Source: Lachnotalea sp041821265
Lineage (GTDB): Bacteria; Bacillota; Clostridia; Lachnospirales; Lachnospiraceae
NCBI GenBank assembly: GCA_041821265.1
Contig: JBGUEQ010000002.1
Coordinates: 62,001-126,000, forward strand
Direction of reading: 5' to 3'
DNA length: 64,000 bases
In this document: positions 62,957 through 64,000 of the stretch, one piece after another
Numbering within the stretch: position 1 is the first letter of the stretch
Layout: every line of letters starts with the position of its first letter
The notes under the pieces: generated by a model
The model's database searches: none
What the model saw: only the letters and a program-made list of their open reading frames with translations
What the model was told of the DNA's origin: nothing
Made by a program: the position numbers and the translations under genes

Positions 62957-64000
62957 ATGGAAGAAACTACGTTAAAACTTGGTGATATGTTAAAGGAACT
63001 ATTAGAAGTTGCAAAAAAGAAAAAAAATGTATTGGAATATAAAGAAATAAGCGATTTTTTTCAAGACATAGAATTATCTACAGATCAATTCGAAAGAATA
63101 CTGGACATACTTGAGACAAGTAATATAGATGTACTTCGAATAACGAATGATGAAGATGAGGAACCTATCTTATTAGAAGATGAGGAAGAAGTTGAGATAG
63201 AAAAAATAGACTTGACGGTGCCAGATGGAATAAGCATTGAAGATCCTGTAAGAATGTATTTGAAAGAAATTGGTAAAGTTCCATTGCTAAGTGCGGACGA
63301 AGAAATTGAACTTGCTAAAAGGATGGAAATTGGGGATGAACTTTCAAAACAAAGACTTGCGGAAGCAAACCTTCGTCTTGTTGTAAGTATTGCAAAAAGG
63401 TATGTGGGAAGAGGTATGCTTTTTTTAGATCTTATTCAAGAAGGTAATCTTGGACTGATTAAAGCAGTTGAAAAATTTGATTATAGAAAGGGTTATAAGT
63501 TTAGTACCTATGCTACCTGGTGGATTAGACAAGCGATTACAAGAGCAATTGCTGATCAAGCAAGAACGATTCGTATTCCAGTTCATATGGTTGAAACCAT
63601 TAATAAGTTGATTCGGATATCCAGACAATTATTGCAAGATCTTGGTAGAGAGCCAGTTCCAGAAGAGATTGCGAAGGAAATGGGGATATCGGTAGAACGA
63701 GTAAGAGAAATTCTTAAAATATCGCAAGAACCGGTTTCTTTGGAAACACCAATAGGTGAGGAAGAGGATAGTCATTTAGGAGATTTCATTCAAGATGAAA
63801 ATGTTCCTGTACCAGCAGATGCGGCAGCCTTTACCCTTCTAAAAGAACAACTAGTTGAAGTGCTTGGAACGTTAACGGATCGTGAGCAGAAGGTATTAAG
63901 ATTGCGTTTCGGTTTAGATGATGGGAGAGCTAGGACATTAGAGGAAGTTGGTAAAGAATTTAGTGTGACTCGAGAAAGAATTAGGCAGATTGAAGCAAAA
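62957..64000 (+). CDS. rpoD: Primary sigma factor RpoD/SigA (3' truncated)
   Basis: 348 codons up to the window edge; only about the last 17-20 residues are missing. Typical primary sigma: acidic N-terminus, then region 2 (LDLIQEGNLGLIKAVEKFDY, YATWWIRQAITRAIADQART), region 3 and region 4 (REQKVLRLRFGLDDGRARTL, GKEFSVTRERIRQIEAK). Its place after dnaG marks it as the canonical housekeeping sigma. An in-frame GTG 9 bases upstream could also be the start; GGAAGG lies just before it. Confidence 0.95.
   Translation, partial: MEETTLKLGDMLKELLEVAKKKKNVLEYKEISDFFQDIELSTDQFERILDILETSNIDVLRITNDEDEEPILLEDEEEVEIEKIDLTVPDGISIEDPVRMYLKEIGKVPLLSADEEIELAKRMEIGDELSKQRLAEANLRLVVSIAKRYVGRGMLFLDLIQEGNLGLIKAVEKFDYRKGYKFSTYATWWIRQAITRAIADQARTIRIPVHMVETINKLIRISRQLLQDLGREPVPEEIAKEMGISVERVREILKISQEPVSLETPIGEEEDSHLGDFIQDENVPVPADAAAFTLLKEQLVEVLGTLTDREQKVLRLRFGLDDGRARTLEEVGKEFSVTRERIRQIEAK

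Overview
The window is a low-GC (roughly one third G+C by eye), gene-dense stretch of a Gram-positive, flagellated, endospore-forming Clostridia chromosome. PolC-type replicase, spoIVB/spo0A, the MEP isoprenoid pathway (dxr, ispG, dxs), FapA/DUF342, a DUF6115 protein beside rpsB and a T-box on thrS all point to the order Lachnospirales (Lachnospiraceae-like). The species cannot be named from the sequence alone. All identifications come from reading motifs and gene order; no database search was run.

Bases 1-19474 are the distal part of one large flagellar/chemotaxis operon on the + strand: fliY (5' end cut off), cheY, fliO, fliP, fliQ, fliR, flhB, flhA, flhF, flhG, a PilZ protein, cheB, cheA, cheW, cheC, cheD, a small membrane protein and sigD, then fapA, a short charged protein, a DUF6115 protein and a small MltG-like protein. 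Bases 19484-34467 carry translation, isoprenoid and envelope genes: rpsB, tsf, a polysaccharide deacetylase with a bactofilin, pyrH, frr, uppS, cdsA, dxr, rseP, ispG and polC. A long AT-rich gap follows, holding a 49-codon minus-strand gene and strong unexplained hairpins.

Bases 35667-40101 carry holA, a second primary-type sigma factor, a zinc phospholipase C-like protein and a CapA-like protein. The minus-strand block 40239-45295 holds a DUF1540 protein behind a ribosome-site-sequestering hairpin, thrS behind a T-box, rqcH and a 66-aa protein. A divergent region (45296-46248) contains a 29-codon peptide gene and a structured leader for the next operon: asp23-like, nusB, xseA, xseB, ispA, dxs, tlyA, nadK, argR, recN. 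spoIVB, spo0A and glgA follow. The window ends in the macromolecular-synthesis cluster dgt, dnaG, rpoD (3' end cut off).

The intergenic regions are unusual. At least three families of short palindromic, MITE-like elements (called A, B and C here) recur between housekeeping genes. One copy lies between the thrS T-box and its gene, and another lies between rpsB and tsf. Further candidate cis-regulatory RNAs precede the DUF1540 gene, the asp23 operon and glgA. The window also contains two near-identical primary sigma factors. No prophage, CRISPR array, transposase, tRNA or rRNA was seen.
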